Notes under the pieces: model-generated | The model's input: the letters and a program-made list of their open reading frames with translations, nothing else | Database searches by the model: none | Told to the model about the DNA's origin: nothing | IMG/VR virus record: IMGVR_UViG_3300025120_013163 | Coordinates: 1 to 53,008 of that record | Strand: one strand, 5' to 3' | Source: a virus | DNA: 53,008 nt | In this document: positions 42,281-50,654 of the stretch, in pieces | How positions within the stretch are numbered: the first letter of the stretch is position 1 | How the letters are laid out: every line of letters starts with the position of its first letter | Position numbers and translations under genes: made by a program

Positions 42281-43260
42281 TGAATATTGAAAACATAGGA
42301 CATAGATTTAATGAAATAGTAAATACTCCTGAATGGAAAGAATTACAAGAAAAATACAATAAATGCAATGATATTTATGTATTGGGTCATGGTGGTAATA
42401 TGGGAATAGCAGATCACACAGCAGTTGACATGACAAGATTGTCAAATGGTACAAAAAATGCTATATGCCCAGGCAGTTGTGTTGTAGCTACATCTTTAAT
42501 TAATGATACAGATTTTACACAATGGATGGTAGCATGGTTACAACAAAGAACATCTACTAGAACTAAAGGCCAAATGAAAAAATCACTAGTATATGGTATT
42601 TCTTCTTCAGGAACATCTAAAGATGTAATTAAAGCATTACAGTGGGCTTCTGATAATAATATGGAAACATGTTTATTAACGGCTAAATCTATTTCAAGTA
42701 AAATAAAAGGACTGACTCAAGTGATATTAGGAGTAGATTATTATCATACAGCTGAATGTTTAAGTTTATTATTACAATACCAATTAACACATGGTTCTGG
42801 TAATGAATGTCCTCCAATAGGACAAAATAGTCCTGAAGATCTAAAAGGATTAAATTGGAATAAGGGTATTCGTAAACATTCTTACCCAGATGAACAAATA
42901 AATTTAGGTATAGATTTTGATGGCGTTATCCATAAAAACAGTAGGGGATTTTATGATGGTACTATATATGATGAACCTATTAAGGGAACTGAAGAAGCAC
43001 TTAAAAAATTATCAGATAAATACACATTAATATGTTATACAGCTAAAGCAAAACCAGATAGAGGATTAGTAAACGGTAAAACAGGAACTGAATTAGTTTG
43101 GGAATGGTTAGATAAACATAATTTTTCTAAATACATTTCTAAGGTTACAGCTGAAAAACCAAGAGCAGTTGCATATATTGATGATAAAAATATTAGATTT
43201 ACTGATTGGGAATCATGTTTTAAAGATTTAAATAAATTAAATATGTTAGATAATGAATAA
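42277..43260 (+). CDS. fusion of SIS isomerase domain and HAD-like phosphatase domain
   Basis: 327 residues. Residues 1-190 form a GmhA-like SIS domain (IYVLGHGGNMGIADHTAVDM; SLVYGISSSGTSKDVIKAL). From about 208 an HAD domain follows with LGIDFDGVIHK (Asp213, Asp215 as nucleophile and acid/base), ICYTAK and AVAYIDDKNIRF. Heptose synthesis uses an isomerase and a phosphatase as separate enzymes, so a fusion could couple those steps. Overlaps the next gene by 8 nt. Confidence 0.82.
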   Translation: MMNIENIGHRFNEIVNTPEWKELQEKYNKCNDIYVLGHGGNMGIADHTAVDMTRLSNGTKNAICPGSCVVATSLINDTDFTQWMVAWLQQRTSTRTKGQMKKSLVYGISSSGTSKDVIKALQWASDNNMETCLLTAKSISSKIKGLTQVILGVDYYHTAECLSLLLQYQLTHGSGNECPPIGQNSPEDLKGLNWNKGIRKHSYPDEQINLGIDFDGVIHKNSRGFYDGTIYDEPIKGTEEALKKLSDKYTLICYTAKAKPDRGLVNGKTGTELVWEWLDKHNFSKYISKVTAEKPRAVAYIDDKNIRFTDWESCFKDLNKLNMLDNE

Positions 43261-43948
43261 ATCTGTATTAGTAGTATATTCTTGTTATAATCCCCCTACA
43301 TCTTTAATAGATAGTATTCAAAGTTTATACGATAAACAAATACTTAATAATACTAAACATAAAATAATTTGTGTAGATAATAATAGTGATATTATATCAA
43401 CTTATGATGCAGTTAAAGAACAATTTCCTAATGTAGAAATAATATTTAATAAAAATAAAAACTATGAATGGGGGGCTTATAAATATGCTTATGATAATTT
43501 TTCTAATTATGATTTATATTTTTGTTTACAAGATACAATTGTTTTTACAAAACAAATTAATATTAATAATATAACAGATAATTCTCCTTATTCTATATTT
43601 TATTCTGGGGGATTCCTTAAATTAGGAGCTGATCCTTTTGGTGTAAAAGTATTTTATTTAAAAAATCTTTTATCATATAAAGTATTAAAACAAAAAAACA
43701 TAAATTTTGATGATATGGTTTGTGAAGATTTTATAATGTCTCAACATAATACATTTTTAATAACAAAAAATGATTTATCTAAATTATTTGAAGTGTTAAT
43801 TAACCCTCCAAGTAATAAACTAGATTCTAATTTATATGAAAGAATATTTGGGTTATATTTTATAAAAAAGAATATTAATAGAAAAGATCTAACCTCTTAT
43901 ATAAAAAAAATAGATAGAGAAGATAGAATATTTATAACAAAAAAATAA
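43253..43948 (+). CDS. GT2-like glycosyltransferase
   Basis: 231 residues. Strand VLVVYSCYNPPTSLIDSIQSL, ICVDNNSD and NYEWGAYKYAYDNFSNYDLYFCLQDTI give a GT-A fold, with QD near the metal site. It is small for the family and the C-terminal part is Lys/Asn-rich. It belongs to the second sugar group. Confidence 0.7.
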   Translation: MNKSVLVVYSCYNPPTSLIDSIQSLYDKQILNNTKHKIICVDNNSDIISTYDAVKEQFPNVEIIFNKNKNYEWGAYKYAYDNFSNYDLYFCLQDTIVFTKQININNITDNSPYSIFYSGGFLKLGADPFGVKVFYLKNLLSYKVLKQKNINFDDMVCEDFIMSQHNTFLITKNDLSKLFEVLINPPSNKLDSNLYERIFGLYFIKKNINRKDLTSYIKKIDREDRIFITKK

Positions 43949-43954
43949 TAAATT

Positions 43955-44242
43955 ATGGAAAATTTTAATAACTTTTTTAACAACTATGAAAAAAATGAAA
44001 TTACAAACGAAGAATTAGTTAGGTTGGCTAATGAAAATACTTTTAGTATATTAATGGGGAAAACCACAATGGAGGAATTATTTGAACAAGATGTTGATAT
44101 ACCCCTATTAGTGGATCCATCTGAAAAGCCATTGTCAAAAGATAAAAAAATGGAAATTTTAGAGGGAATGATTGAATATTATACTGAAGGAGAAGAATAT
44201 GAAAAGTGTAGTAAATTAGTAAAGCTAAAAAATAAATTATGA
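43955..44242 (+). CDS. unknown helical protein with EYEKC C-terminal motif
   Basis: 95 residues. The end MIEYYTEGEEYEKCSKLVKLKNKL resembles that of the 31785 protein, while the N-terminal parts differ. The motif is a helical hairpin of UvrB/UvrC style. Function unknown. It overlaps the next gene by 4 nt. Confidence 0.65.
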   Translation: MENFNNFFNNYEKNEITNEELVRLANENTFSILMGKTTMEELFEQDVDIPLLVDPSEKPLSKDKKMEILEGMIEYYTEGEEYEKCSKLVKLKNKL

Positions 44243-44520
44243 AATTAGATAATAAAATTACAAGTTATATCTGGGATAAATGTGCAAAACAAATAGTTGA
44301 TGGTTACGTTTATGTTAAAATGGATGATATAATTAAATTAGATATTGATAAAAAAGATTTAATTGTGGATGATTTAGAAATAGTACCCAAAGTAATAACT
44401 AATGAAGTAATAGTTAAAGAAGAAATAAATATGGACTCAGTAGCTAAGTATCTAATTGAAGAGGGATTTAAATATGAAAAAAGCATAGATAGTGAGAGTG
44501 AGTTTTGGATAAAAAATTAA
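44239..44520 (+). CDS. unknown acidic protein
   Basis: 93 residues, rich in Ile, Lys and Asp, alternating short strands (DDIIKLDIDKKDLIVDDLEIV) and a helical end. No family is recognised. It is directly upstream of the bS21 gene. Confidence 0.6.
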   Translation: MKLDNKITSYIWDKCAKQIVDGYVYVKMDDIIKLDIDKKDLIVDDLEIVPKVITNEVIVKEEINMDSVAKYLIEEGFKYEKSIDSESEFWIKN

Positions 44521-44523
44521 TAT

Positions 44524-44718
44524 ATGTTAGTAATAAAATTAGGTAAAAATGAAAAAATAGATAGAGCATTAAAACGCTTTAAAAAAAAATTTAGAAATAC
44601 CAAAGTATTACAAAAATTAAGAGAAAAAAAACAGCATATAAAAAAATCAACTAAATTAAGAGAACAAAAACAAAAAGCAATTTATAATAAATTAAAAAAA
44701 GACAGTTATGATGAATAA
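44524..44718 (+). CDS. rpsU: ribosomal protein bS21
   Basis: 64 residues. MLVIKLGKNEKIDRALKRFKKK is the bS21 signature, and the rest is highly basic with KLREKKQHIKKSTKLREQK, as in Bacteroidota bS21. Residue 54 is a tyrosine, the position that in Flavobacterium johnsoniae ribosomes has been described as helping to hide the anti-Shine-Dalgarno end of 16S rRNA. The phage copy may replace host bS21 on ribosomes. bS21 is the ribosomal protein most often found in viral genomes. Confidence 0.92.
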   Translation: MLVIKLGKNEKIDRALKRFKKKFRNTKVLQKLREKKQHIKKSTKLREQKQKAIYNKLKKDSYDE

Positions 44719-44932
44719 AGATTTCAAACCATTATTTGAAAATTTAAATATGAATCCTGCTAGGGGTGAAAATGAAACATATGATGAATATGTTATTAGA
44801 AGAAAAAAAGTTAATTTTATCTTAAAAAAATATAAACAAACAGGTAGAGAAGTATTTGAATCAGTATTCCCTGAAGGTGTTACAATTGATGGGATGGATA
44901 ATATAATTAAAGATGCACAAAATGGCCAATAA
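44708..44932 (+). CDS. unknown protein downstream of rpsU
   Basis: 74 residues, starting MMNKDFKPLFENLNMNPARGE, then a charged helix (VIRRKKVNFILKKYKQTGREVFESVF). It overlaps the bS21 gene by 11 nt; an ATG at 44711 is an alternative. No family is recognised. Confidence 0.62.
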   Translation: MMNKDFKPLFENLNMNPARGENETYDEYVIRRKKVNFILKKYKQTGREVFESVFPEGVTIDGMDNIIKDAQNGQ

Positions 44933-45308
44933 AAGTTATGACAAACGCAGAGCGTTATTTTGTAAATTAATTAAAAAAAGCGATACTCATGATGGGTATT
45001 ATAAATATTTGGTTACAATAGGTGAAAAAGATGGTACTATCCATAAACAACCTGTGTATGGGAGGGATATGCAAGATGCAATTAGTAGATTAATTAAAAA
45101 AGAACTCACTGTTAAGGTTGAAAAAAAATTAGAAACAGGATGGATTTTTGTTGCTTGGTTAATTGCGATGGCATGGCCTGCTGTTATATTTGGTATAAAT
45201 GGGGTTGAAGATAATCCTATGTGGATTGCATTATCACTTGGTTCAGTATTTATAATGACAATGATAGCAGTTTGGTGGTATAGTTATGTGAATAAAGGTG
45301 AAAAATGA
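44922..45308 (+). CDS. two-pass membrane protein, unknown
   Basis: About 128 residues. A soluble N-terminal part of 75 residues with basic residues (KSYDKRRALFCKLIKKS) precedes two membrane spans (WIFVAWLIAMAWPAVIFGI and WIALSLGSVFIMTMIAVWWY). ATG 44913 would add three residues. No family is recognised. It overlaps neighbouring genes on both sides. Confidence 0.66.
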   Translation: MANKSYDKRRALFCKLIKKSDTHDGYYKYLVTIGEKDGTIHKQPVYGRDMQDAISRLIKKELTVKVEKKLETGWIFVAWLIAMAWPAVIFGINGVEDNPMWIALSLGSVFIMTMIAVWWYSYVNKGEK

Positions 45309-46177
45309 TTATAGATAGTTTTTTATTTAATGGTGAGTTAGAACTTTTAGAATTAAGATTAAAAGTTTTATATAATTATGTTGACAAATTTACTATAGTT
45401 GAAAGTAATTTTACTTTTAAGGGGAATTTAAAACCTATGGTATGTAAAGAATATTTAGAAGATCTTGGATTTAAGGATGATCCTAAAATTGAAGTAATTG
45501 AAGTTAATCTACCACCTTCTAATTCTAAAATGTCATCAGAAGATGAAGATAATTATTGGGATATTTTAAGAAAAAATCAAATAAGTTTATGTGAAAATGA
45601 TGATATACTTATTTTAGCAGATATTGATGAATTACCTCACCCCCAATATATTGATAGCCAATGTAATTATATTAATAATAACCCTAATAATCTTTTACTT
45701 TGTGAGATTTATAATTTAGAATATCAGGTTAATTATGCTTTATCTGAAGATGGTATTTCACCAACCATTCGTAGACAACCTCTTATAGCAAAAGGAGCAT
45801 TTTGGAAAAAAAATAATCCCCAACAAGTAAGAAATTTAATTTCAAAAGGAGGGCATATTGATTCTTTTCCTTATGAAATAGAATGGTTAAATGGTATAAA
45901 ATTAGGATGGCATTTATCATGGATGGGAGATACTAATGAAAAATTAAAAAAATTAAATTCTCATTCTTGGCATTTAGAGTTGGATGATATTAGGGAAAAA
46001 TTCAATGGTAATGAGATTAAAGATAAAATAGTTAATTTTAATCCTACTAATGGTGGTAAAGATATTTTAGAAAGAGAAGAATATTCATTAATTGAATTTG
46101 ACTATACAGAACTCTTTAGAATAATAGATAATGTTGGTAATTTACCTCATATAAAAAAATATTTATTAAATAATTAA
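45305..46177 (+). CDS. family 17 glycosyltransferase
   Basis: 290 residues. The start IIDSFLFNGELELLELRLKVLYNYVDKFTIVESNFTFKGNLK is the diagnostic GT17 pattern (beta-1,4-N-acetylglucosaminyltransferase family), with ILADIDELP as metal site and GWHLSWMGD near the end. In phages and bacteria the acceptor is not established. It is near a CMP-sugar synthetase and FkbM methyltransferases. Confidence 0.92.
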   Translation: MIIDSFLFNGELELLELRLKVLYNYVDKFTIVESNFTFKGNLKPMVCKEYLEDLGFKDDPKIEVIEVNLPPSNSKMSSEDEDNYWDILRKNQISLCENDDILILADIDELPHPQYIDSQCNYINNNPNNLLLCEIYNLEYQVNYALSEDGISPTIRRQPLIAKGAFWKKNNPQQVRNLISKGGHIDSFPYEIEWLNGIKLGWHLSWMGDTNEKLKKLNSHSWHLELDDIREKFNGNEIKDKIVNFNPTNGGKDILEREEYSLIEFDYTELFRIIDNVGNLPHIKKYLLNN

Positions 46178-46185
46178 AATATAAT

Positions 46186-46902
46186 ATGTTATTAAGACAT
46201 GATTTAAAAGATCTATTAGTCCCTTTTAAAGGTAGTGACAAAATTAAAACAAACTATTCAGAAGTATTTCAAGATATTTTTGTATTACAATGTTTAAATG
46301 GAAAAAAGAATGGAATATATTTAGAAATTGGAGCTGCTGGTCCTGTAAGTGGAAATAATACATATTTACTAGAAAAAGAATTTGGATGGACTGGTTTATC
46401 TATAGATTATGGATATGATGATTGGGATGATAGTGTAGTTATAACTTGTGATAATCAGAGCTTTTCAAGAAGTGGGTTTAAAAAATATTGGGAAGGAAAG
46501 TGGCATAAAGATAGAGATCAACCTTTATTATTAACTAATGCTATAACTTGTGATTGGATAAATATTATAAATGATACTATAATAGATTATCTACAAGTTG
46601 ATATAGACCCACCAGGAGGTACTTATGAATGTTTAGAGAGATTACCATTTGATACAGTTGATTTTAAAGTTATAACTTATGAACATGATGCTTATGCAGA
46701 ACCTGAATGGAGAATAAAATCAAGAAAGTTTTTAGAGTCTAAAGGATATGTTTTAATAGCTGGAAATATATCAAAAGAATATGGTTCACCATTTGAAGAT
46801 TGGTGGATTAATTTAAAATATATAAATGAAATAAACCCTTTAATTAAAAGAAACATATTTGAAGAATCTTTACCAGTAATGAAATATTTATTTAATAAAT
46901 GA
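46186..46902 (+). CDS. FkbM-family methyltransferase-like protein
   Basis: 238 residues. SEVFQDIFVLQCLNGKKNGIYLEIGAAGPVSGNNTYLLEKEFGWTGLSID is the FkbM motif I region, and DYLQVDIDPPGG together with FKVITYEHDAY belong to the same fold. It would O-methylate a sugar. It follows the GT17 gene after 8 nt. Confidence 0.83.
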   Translation: MLLRHDLKDLLVPFKGSDKIKTNYSEVFQDIFVLQCLNGKKNGIYLEIGAAGPVSGNNTYLLEKEFGWTGLSIDYGYDDWDDSVVITCDNQSFSRSGFKKYWEGKWHKDRDQPLLLTNAITCDWINIINDTIIDYLQVDIDPPGGTYECLERLPFDTVDFKVITYEHDAYAEPEWRIKSRKFLESKGYVLIAGNISKEYGSPFEDWWINLKYINEINPLIKRNIFEESLPVMKYLFNK

Positions 46903-46973
46903 TAAAATTAATTAAAAAACTTTGGTATGAATATTATAGACGTAAAAGAAAACATAGTGTATGGGATCTGTAA
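46899..46973 (+). CDS. putative 24-residue basic peptide
   Basis: MIKLIKKLWYEYYRRKRKH and five further residues. The start overlaps the previous stop (ATGA) and the end overlaps the next start, which is why it is listed. The size makes it uncertain. Confidence 0.3.
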   Translation: MIKLIKKLWYEYYRRKRKHSVWDL

Positions 46974-47221
46974 GTAAACTACCAGATTGGTTTGATGGAA
47001 ATGTATATGATAAGGGTGATACAGTTAGAAATCCGTTTTCAGGTGAGGAATATGAATTAACGGCTGAGGAGTTATCAATGTATGATTATATAGTTGGTAG
47101 TCAGTTAGTATTTGAAATGATGCCCGGTAACATACCTGAGGATGGTATTAAACGATTTAAACATGGTTTAGATTGGTTTAGAAAAAATAATTTAGAAGCA
47201 TATAAAATATTATTAGATTAA
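46961..47221 (+). CDS. unknown phage protein
   Basis: 86 residues: LPDWFDGNVYDKGDTVRNPFSGEEYELTAEELSMYDYI. The pattern looks like a conserved T4-like/cyanophage protein, but I do not know a name or function. It is acidic and soluble. Confidence 0.72.
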   Translation: MGSVSKLPDWFDGNVYDKGDTVRNPFSGEEYELTAEELSMYDYIVGSQLVFEMMPGNIPEDGIKRFKHGLDWFRKNNLEAYKILLD

Positions 47222-47226
47222 ATATT

Positions 47227-47628
47227 ATGAATAAATGTGATTGGTGTGGTGCACTAACAAGTAATAAAGAAGGATATTCAGCAATGTCTCCTTTAAATGA
47301 AAGGTATGAAAAATTAATTCAACAGTGGGATAAAGAATATGGTCAATTTTGGTATGATAATCCAGGTAAAAAGATTGATCAAAAATTATTAGACGAAGTA
47401 GTGTTATATGATCAAGCAACTAGTACAATAGGTAAAGCAATTATTTGTGATCATTGTTTAGAAAAAGATGAAATGATATACCAAAAGTATAGACAACTTA
47501 CTATTAAAGATGGTGATCCTTATGGTATGTTAAAAATAGTAGTTGATGATAATGATGATAATGTTGATTATGATATTGACAAAATGGAAATGTGGTATAA
47601 TGATGTAAAAAATAATTTGGATAAGTAA
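47227..47628 (+). CDS. zinc-finger-like protein
   Basis: 133 residues with CDWCG at residues 4-8 and CDHCLEKDE around residue 77, forming a split C4 zinc site, plus an acidic end. Function unknown. Its last codons contain the -33 box of the following promoter. Confidence 0.68.
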   Translation: MNKCDWCGALTSNKEGYSAMSPLNERYEKLIQQWDKEYGQFWYDNPGKKIDQKLLDEVVLYDQATSTIGKAIICDHCLEKDEMIYQKYRQLTIKDGDPYGMLKIVVDDNDDNVDYDIDKMEMWYNDVKNNLDK

Positions 47629-47647
47629 AATAAATTTCGTATATTAA
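47616..47647 (+). promoter_or_regulatory. Bacteroidota-type promoter
   Basis: TTTGG at 47616-47620, 19 nt, TATATTAA at 47640-47647, with ATTTCG before it. It overlaps the end of the zinc-finger gene and serves the gene at 47658. Confidence 0.75.
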
Positions 47648-47657
47648 AGTAAAAAAC

Positions 47658-47891
47658 ATGGGTTATAGACTAACAGTACATATTGATAAAGCTCCAATTA
47701 TCAAAAATAAAGATACAGAAGCAAAAATGGGGATTAAAAATACTATTTCAGTAAGAAATATTCCTTCACGTGATCAAGTAGAAGTAGAATTATTACATTT
47801 AAGAGATAAATATAAAATTTCTAAAGGTAAAAATAATAAGAAAATGCATAAATATGATAAAGAATTAATATATGTAAGTCATGAAAAATAA
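47658..47891 (+). CDS. unknown basic protein
   Basis: 77 residues, Lys-rich end (GKNNKKMHKYDKELIYVSHEK). First gene after a promoter. No family is recognised. Overlaps the next gene by 11 nt. Confidence 0.65.
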   Translation: MGYRLTVHIDKAPIIKNKDTEAKMGIKNTISVRNIPSRDQVEVELLHLRDKYKISKGKNNKKMHKYDKELIYVSHEK

Positions 47892-48099
47892 AAAAGAATA
47901 TAAAGGGGAGTACCTATCATTATATGATTATTTAGGCCAATCTGCTGGGGGTGAATTAGGTAGAAAAGTAGCATATGAAGCAGCTAAATGTGGTGTTATA
48001 ATTCACTCTAAACATATTTCAAATAAAGCATATACGGGTAAAATACAAATGTATCCAAATGATTTTTTAAATGAATGTAAAGATAAAGGATTACTATAA
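47881..48099 (+). CDS. unknown small protein
   Basis: 72 residues: EYLSLYDYLGQSAGGELGRKVAYEAAKCGVII. This looks like a small phage protein related to helix-bundle DNA-binding types, but no name is known to me. It shares one base with the following gene. Confidence 0.65.
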   Translation: MKNKKEYKGEYLSLYDYLGQSAGGELGRKVAYEAAKCGVIIHSKHISNKAYTGKIQMYPNDFLNECKDKGLL

Positions 48100-49022
48100 T
48101 GAAAAAATACTTTATTAGTTTTGGTAATGGAAAATTTAAAAATCAACTAAATAGAGTTTGTAATGAAGCCAAAGAAACAGGATGGTTTGATGGTGTAATA
48201 GCATCCACACCTTCTTCAATTGAAGGTTTTATAGATAAACACAAAGATTTTTTTGATAATAATCCAAGAGGGTTTGGTTATTGGATATGGAAACCATTTA
48301 TTTTATTAAACCAACTAATGTATATGGATAATGGGGATTATTTATTTTACACAGATGCAGGATCCAGAATATTACCTCATAGAAAAGATAAGTTAAGTGA
48401 GTATTTACATAAATTAAATGAACAACCTATCTTAATAAATGGAGAAGGTAATGCAGAAGGAGGTGGTGGTGGAGGTTATACACAACAAAAATTTGTAAAA
48501 TTATCACTACTTAAAGAATTTAATTTAGAAAATGATAAAGAATTTTTAAATTCATCACATAGTGAAAGTGGAATGATAGCTATTCGTAAATGTAAAGAAA
48601 GTATAGATATTATTAAATTGTGGTTAGAACTAATAACTAAAAATAATTATTTATTTACCAATGATGATTTAGGTAATGATAAACAATTAGATGGTTTTAT
48701 AGAACATCGCCATGATCAATCAATACTTAATGTGTTGTTTTATTTAAATAATTATAAAGCTTTATGGTTTGAAGAATGTTACGGTATAGGACCATTTTTT
48801 AGTAGTAGACAAACAGATGAGGGTTATAGAGAATTCTGTGCAGATTGGTTTAGAGCAGAAACTGATTATATTGATAATAAAATTCATGGACAATTAGAGG
48901 ATTATTTAAGAACTAAACCAAGTAAAGAATGGTATAAAGGACAAAAAGATTATAATCCTAATACAATGTTTAGTGAGTGGGATTATTTAGAATATAGAAA
49001 AAAAATACAATTAAATTTATAA
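48099..49022 (+). CDS. glycosyltransferase-like protein
   Basis: 307 residues. RGFGYWIWKPFILLNQLMYMDNGDYLFYTDAGS is the signature of a glycosyltransferase-like family in bacteria and large viruses, where DAG is the metal site. HDQSILNVLFYLNNY near residue 210 also fits a donor-binding motif. A Gly-rich insertion (GNAEGGGGGGYTQ) lies around residue 124. Donor and acceptor unknown. Confidence 0.72.
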   Translation: MKKYFISFGNGKFKNQLNRVCNEAKETGWFDGVIASTPSSIEGFIDKHKDFFDNNPRGFGYWIWKPFILLNQLMYMDNGDYLFYTDAGSRILPHRKDKLSEYLHKLNEQPILINGEGNAEGGGGGGYTQQKFVKLSLLKEFNLENDKEFLNSSHSESGMIAIRKCKESIDIIKLWLELITKNNYLFTNDDLGNDKQLDGFIEHRHDQSILNVLFYLNNYKALWFEECYGIGPFFSSRQTDEGYREFCADWFRAETDYIDNKIHGQLEDYLRTKPSKEWYKGQKDYNPNTMFSEWDYLEYRKKIQLNL

Positions 49023-49025
49023 TAA

Positions 49026-49202
49026 ATGAGTGATAAAGTTGAAGATACATTATATGAAGCCCATAACTTAGGAATATATAATAAGGTTATGAGGAAATCT
49101 AAAAAATTAGCTAAAATTCATCCTCATATGGAAATAGGAGATAGAATGGAAATGGCATTAAATGAAGTAATAAAAAAACAAAATAATGGAAAAAAGAAGT
49201 GA
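49026..49202 (+). CDS. small basic helical protein
   Basis: 58 residues (start MSDKVEDTLYEAHNLGIYNK), 3 nt after the preceding gene, with basic ends. No family is recognised. Overlaps the next small gene. Confidence 0.55.
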   Translation: MSDKVEDTLYEAHNLGIYNKVMRKSKKLAKIHPHMEIGDRMEMALNEVIKKQNNGKKK

Positions 49203-49314
49203 GCAAATATGGAAGACGTATTTAACAATTAGAGGTGGTGATTTTAGTAATTGGTATGAGAGTTTAAGTCCTATTGAGTGTCATTTATTTAATAAAAAAT
49301 TAAGATTAAAGTAG
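49186..49314 (+). CDS. small unknown protein
   Basis: 42 residues (start MEKRSEQIWKTYLTIRGGDF; WYESLSPIECHLFNKK). It is overlapped at both ends by neighbours, which supports translation. No family is recognised. Confidence 0.5.
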   Translation: MEKRSEQIWKTYLTIRGGDFSNWYESLSPIECHLFNKKLRLK

Positions 49315-50090
49315 TGGGAGAAAATAATACATTTATAGTAGATGAAACAGTTTATGATGTAATAAATTATTTTAAAGAACACACTATTAAATTTCAACTT
49401 TATAAAAATTGTATAATATCAGATTATATAAGAAAGGGATATAAATGGGAGGAGCATCAACACAATTTAGCATTTGAATACATTAATTCTGATTCTATAG
49501 TAGTAGAGATAGGAGCTCATATTGGTACACTTACTATGATATTTAGTAAATTAGCTAAAACTGTTTATGCTTTTGAACCTACAAAAGAATCTTTTGATGT
49601 ATTAAATAACAATATATCATTAAATGAATGTAAAAATGTTATATCAAAACAAGTAGGTATAGGCGATAAAATTGAGTCAACAAAAATAGGTTGGATTGGG
49701 GATAATAATTCTGGAGCAACTATATTAAAAGGAGGTATGGTTACTAATGAAGTTTTAAGTTCTGCTGAAGGTGGATCAACTAATAGTATTGAAACTAAAA
49801 TAGATTTAATTAATCTTGATGTTTTAACTTTAGATAGACTAGATTATTTAAAAATAGATGTAGAAGGATATGAAGAAAAAGTAATAAAAGGAGGATTAAA
49901 CACAATAAAAAAATTCAAACCTATAATTGTTATGGAATGTATGGATGATTATAGTAAACAGGAGCCAATATCAAAATTAAATTTAGAAAATAAATATAAA
50001 TCATTGTTAGATTTAGGTTATACTTACAAAATATTAGGTAAAGGAAATATAGATAAAAATTGGGATGTATTATTTAAACCAAAAAAATAA
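49314..50090 (+). CDS. FkbM-family methyltransferase
   Basis: 258 residues, GTG start forced by an upstream in-frame stop. SIVVEIGAHIGTLTMIFSKLAKTVYAFEP is motif I, and LDYLKIDVEGYEEKVIKGGLNTI is the conserved FkbM block. It would methylate a hydroxyl of a sugar or secondary metabolite and is probably part of the glycan pathway. Confidence 0.9.
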   Translation: MGENNTFIVDETVYDVINYFKEHTIKFQLYKNCIISDYIRKGYKWEEHQHNLAFEYINSDSIVVEIGAHIGTLTMIFSKLAKTVYAFEPTKESFDVLNNNISLNECKNVISKQVGIGDKIESTKIGWIGDNNSGATILKGGMVTNEVLSSAEGGSTNSIETKIDLINLDVLTLDRLDYLKIDVEGYEEKVIKGGLNTIKKFKPIIVMECMDDYSKQEPISKLNLENKYKSLLDLGYTYKILGKGNIDKNWDVLFKPKK

Positions 50091-50197
50091 TGGATAGAAA
50101 ATTTATAGCACAAATGAGGCTAAAAGCAGTAAAAAAAGAGCAAGTAAGATTGAAAGCAGAGGAAAGAAAATTAATAGCAATAATAAGAGAAAAATAA
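50090..50197 (+). CDS. small basic helical peptide
   Basis: 35 residues, almost all Lys, Arg, Glu and aliphatic (RLKAVKKEQVRLKAEERK). The start shares a base with the previous stop. Reality is uncertain because of its size. Confidence 0.4.
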   Translation: MDRKFIAQMRLKAVKKEQVRLKAEERKLIAIIREK

Positions 50198-50271
50198 AGC
50201 TTCAAACTCTTCTCTACATATTGCATTGATTTAATACGTATATACAGTTATTAATTAAAAACAAATAGGTT

Positions 50272-50427
50272 ATGGTAGATGTTTTAGCAGGTATTGGTGT
50301 AATTGCGCTAGTTATTGGTGCAGGAATTTTCGTTAATTATATGGAGAATGTAGATGATAAACGTAAGCAAGATAGAAATGATGATTATGTTGAAGATGAT
50401 GATTGGTGGAATGATCAAGAAGCATGA
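50272..50427 (+). CDS. single-pass membrane protein with acidic tail
   Basis: 51 residues. Hydrophobic span (VLAGIGVIALVIGAGIFVNY) followed by a strongly acidic tail (DDYVEDDDWWNDQ). It begins after a TAGGTTATG leader. The 75-nt gap before it does not contain the common promoter. No family is recognised. Confidence 0.58.
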   Translation: MVDVLAGIGVIALVIGAGIFVNYMENVDDKRKQDRNDDYVEDDDWWNDQEA

Positions 50428-50654
50428 GACGAATCAAGGAGGTAAAGTGGAAGCGTAAGTGTGTTATGTGTGAGGAAGTAAATTCAGCGTGGATTGAGAT
50501 TACGGTGAAGACGGAAGGTAAAGACAAACACATTATATGTGAGCCGTGTTTAACTAAAATACTTTCATTAGATCATTGGGGAATAAAGGTACATCGCATA
50601 GCTAAAAAGTGGGCATTTCCTGAGTGGATGCTTGATAGAATTAAGAGTAAATAA
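50424..50654 (+). CDS. small zinc-ribbon protein
   Basis: 76 residues with CVMCEE near residue 13 and CEPC near residue 39, making a C4 zinc ribbon, and a basic start (MRRIKEVKWKRK). Codon use is more G-rich than most neighbours. Overlap with the previous gene as ATGA. It is the last gene before the long non-coding stretch. Confidence 0.62.
   Translation: MRRIKEVKWKRKCVMCEEVNSAWIEITVKTEGKDKHIICEPCLTKILSLDHWGIKVHRIAKKWAFPEWMLDRIKSK

Noticed and set aside
50237-50250. ACGTATATAC before the gene at 50272 as another promoter copy
   Set aside because: No TTTGG-like box lies 19 nt upstream and the TTTCG block is missing.
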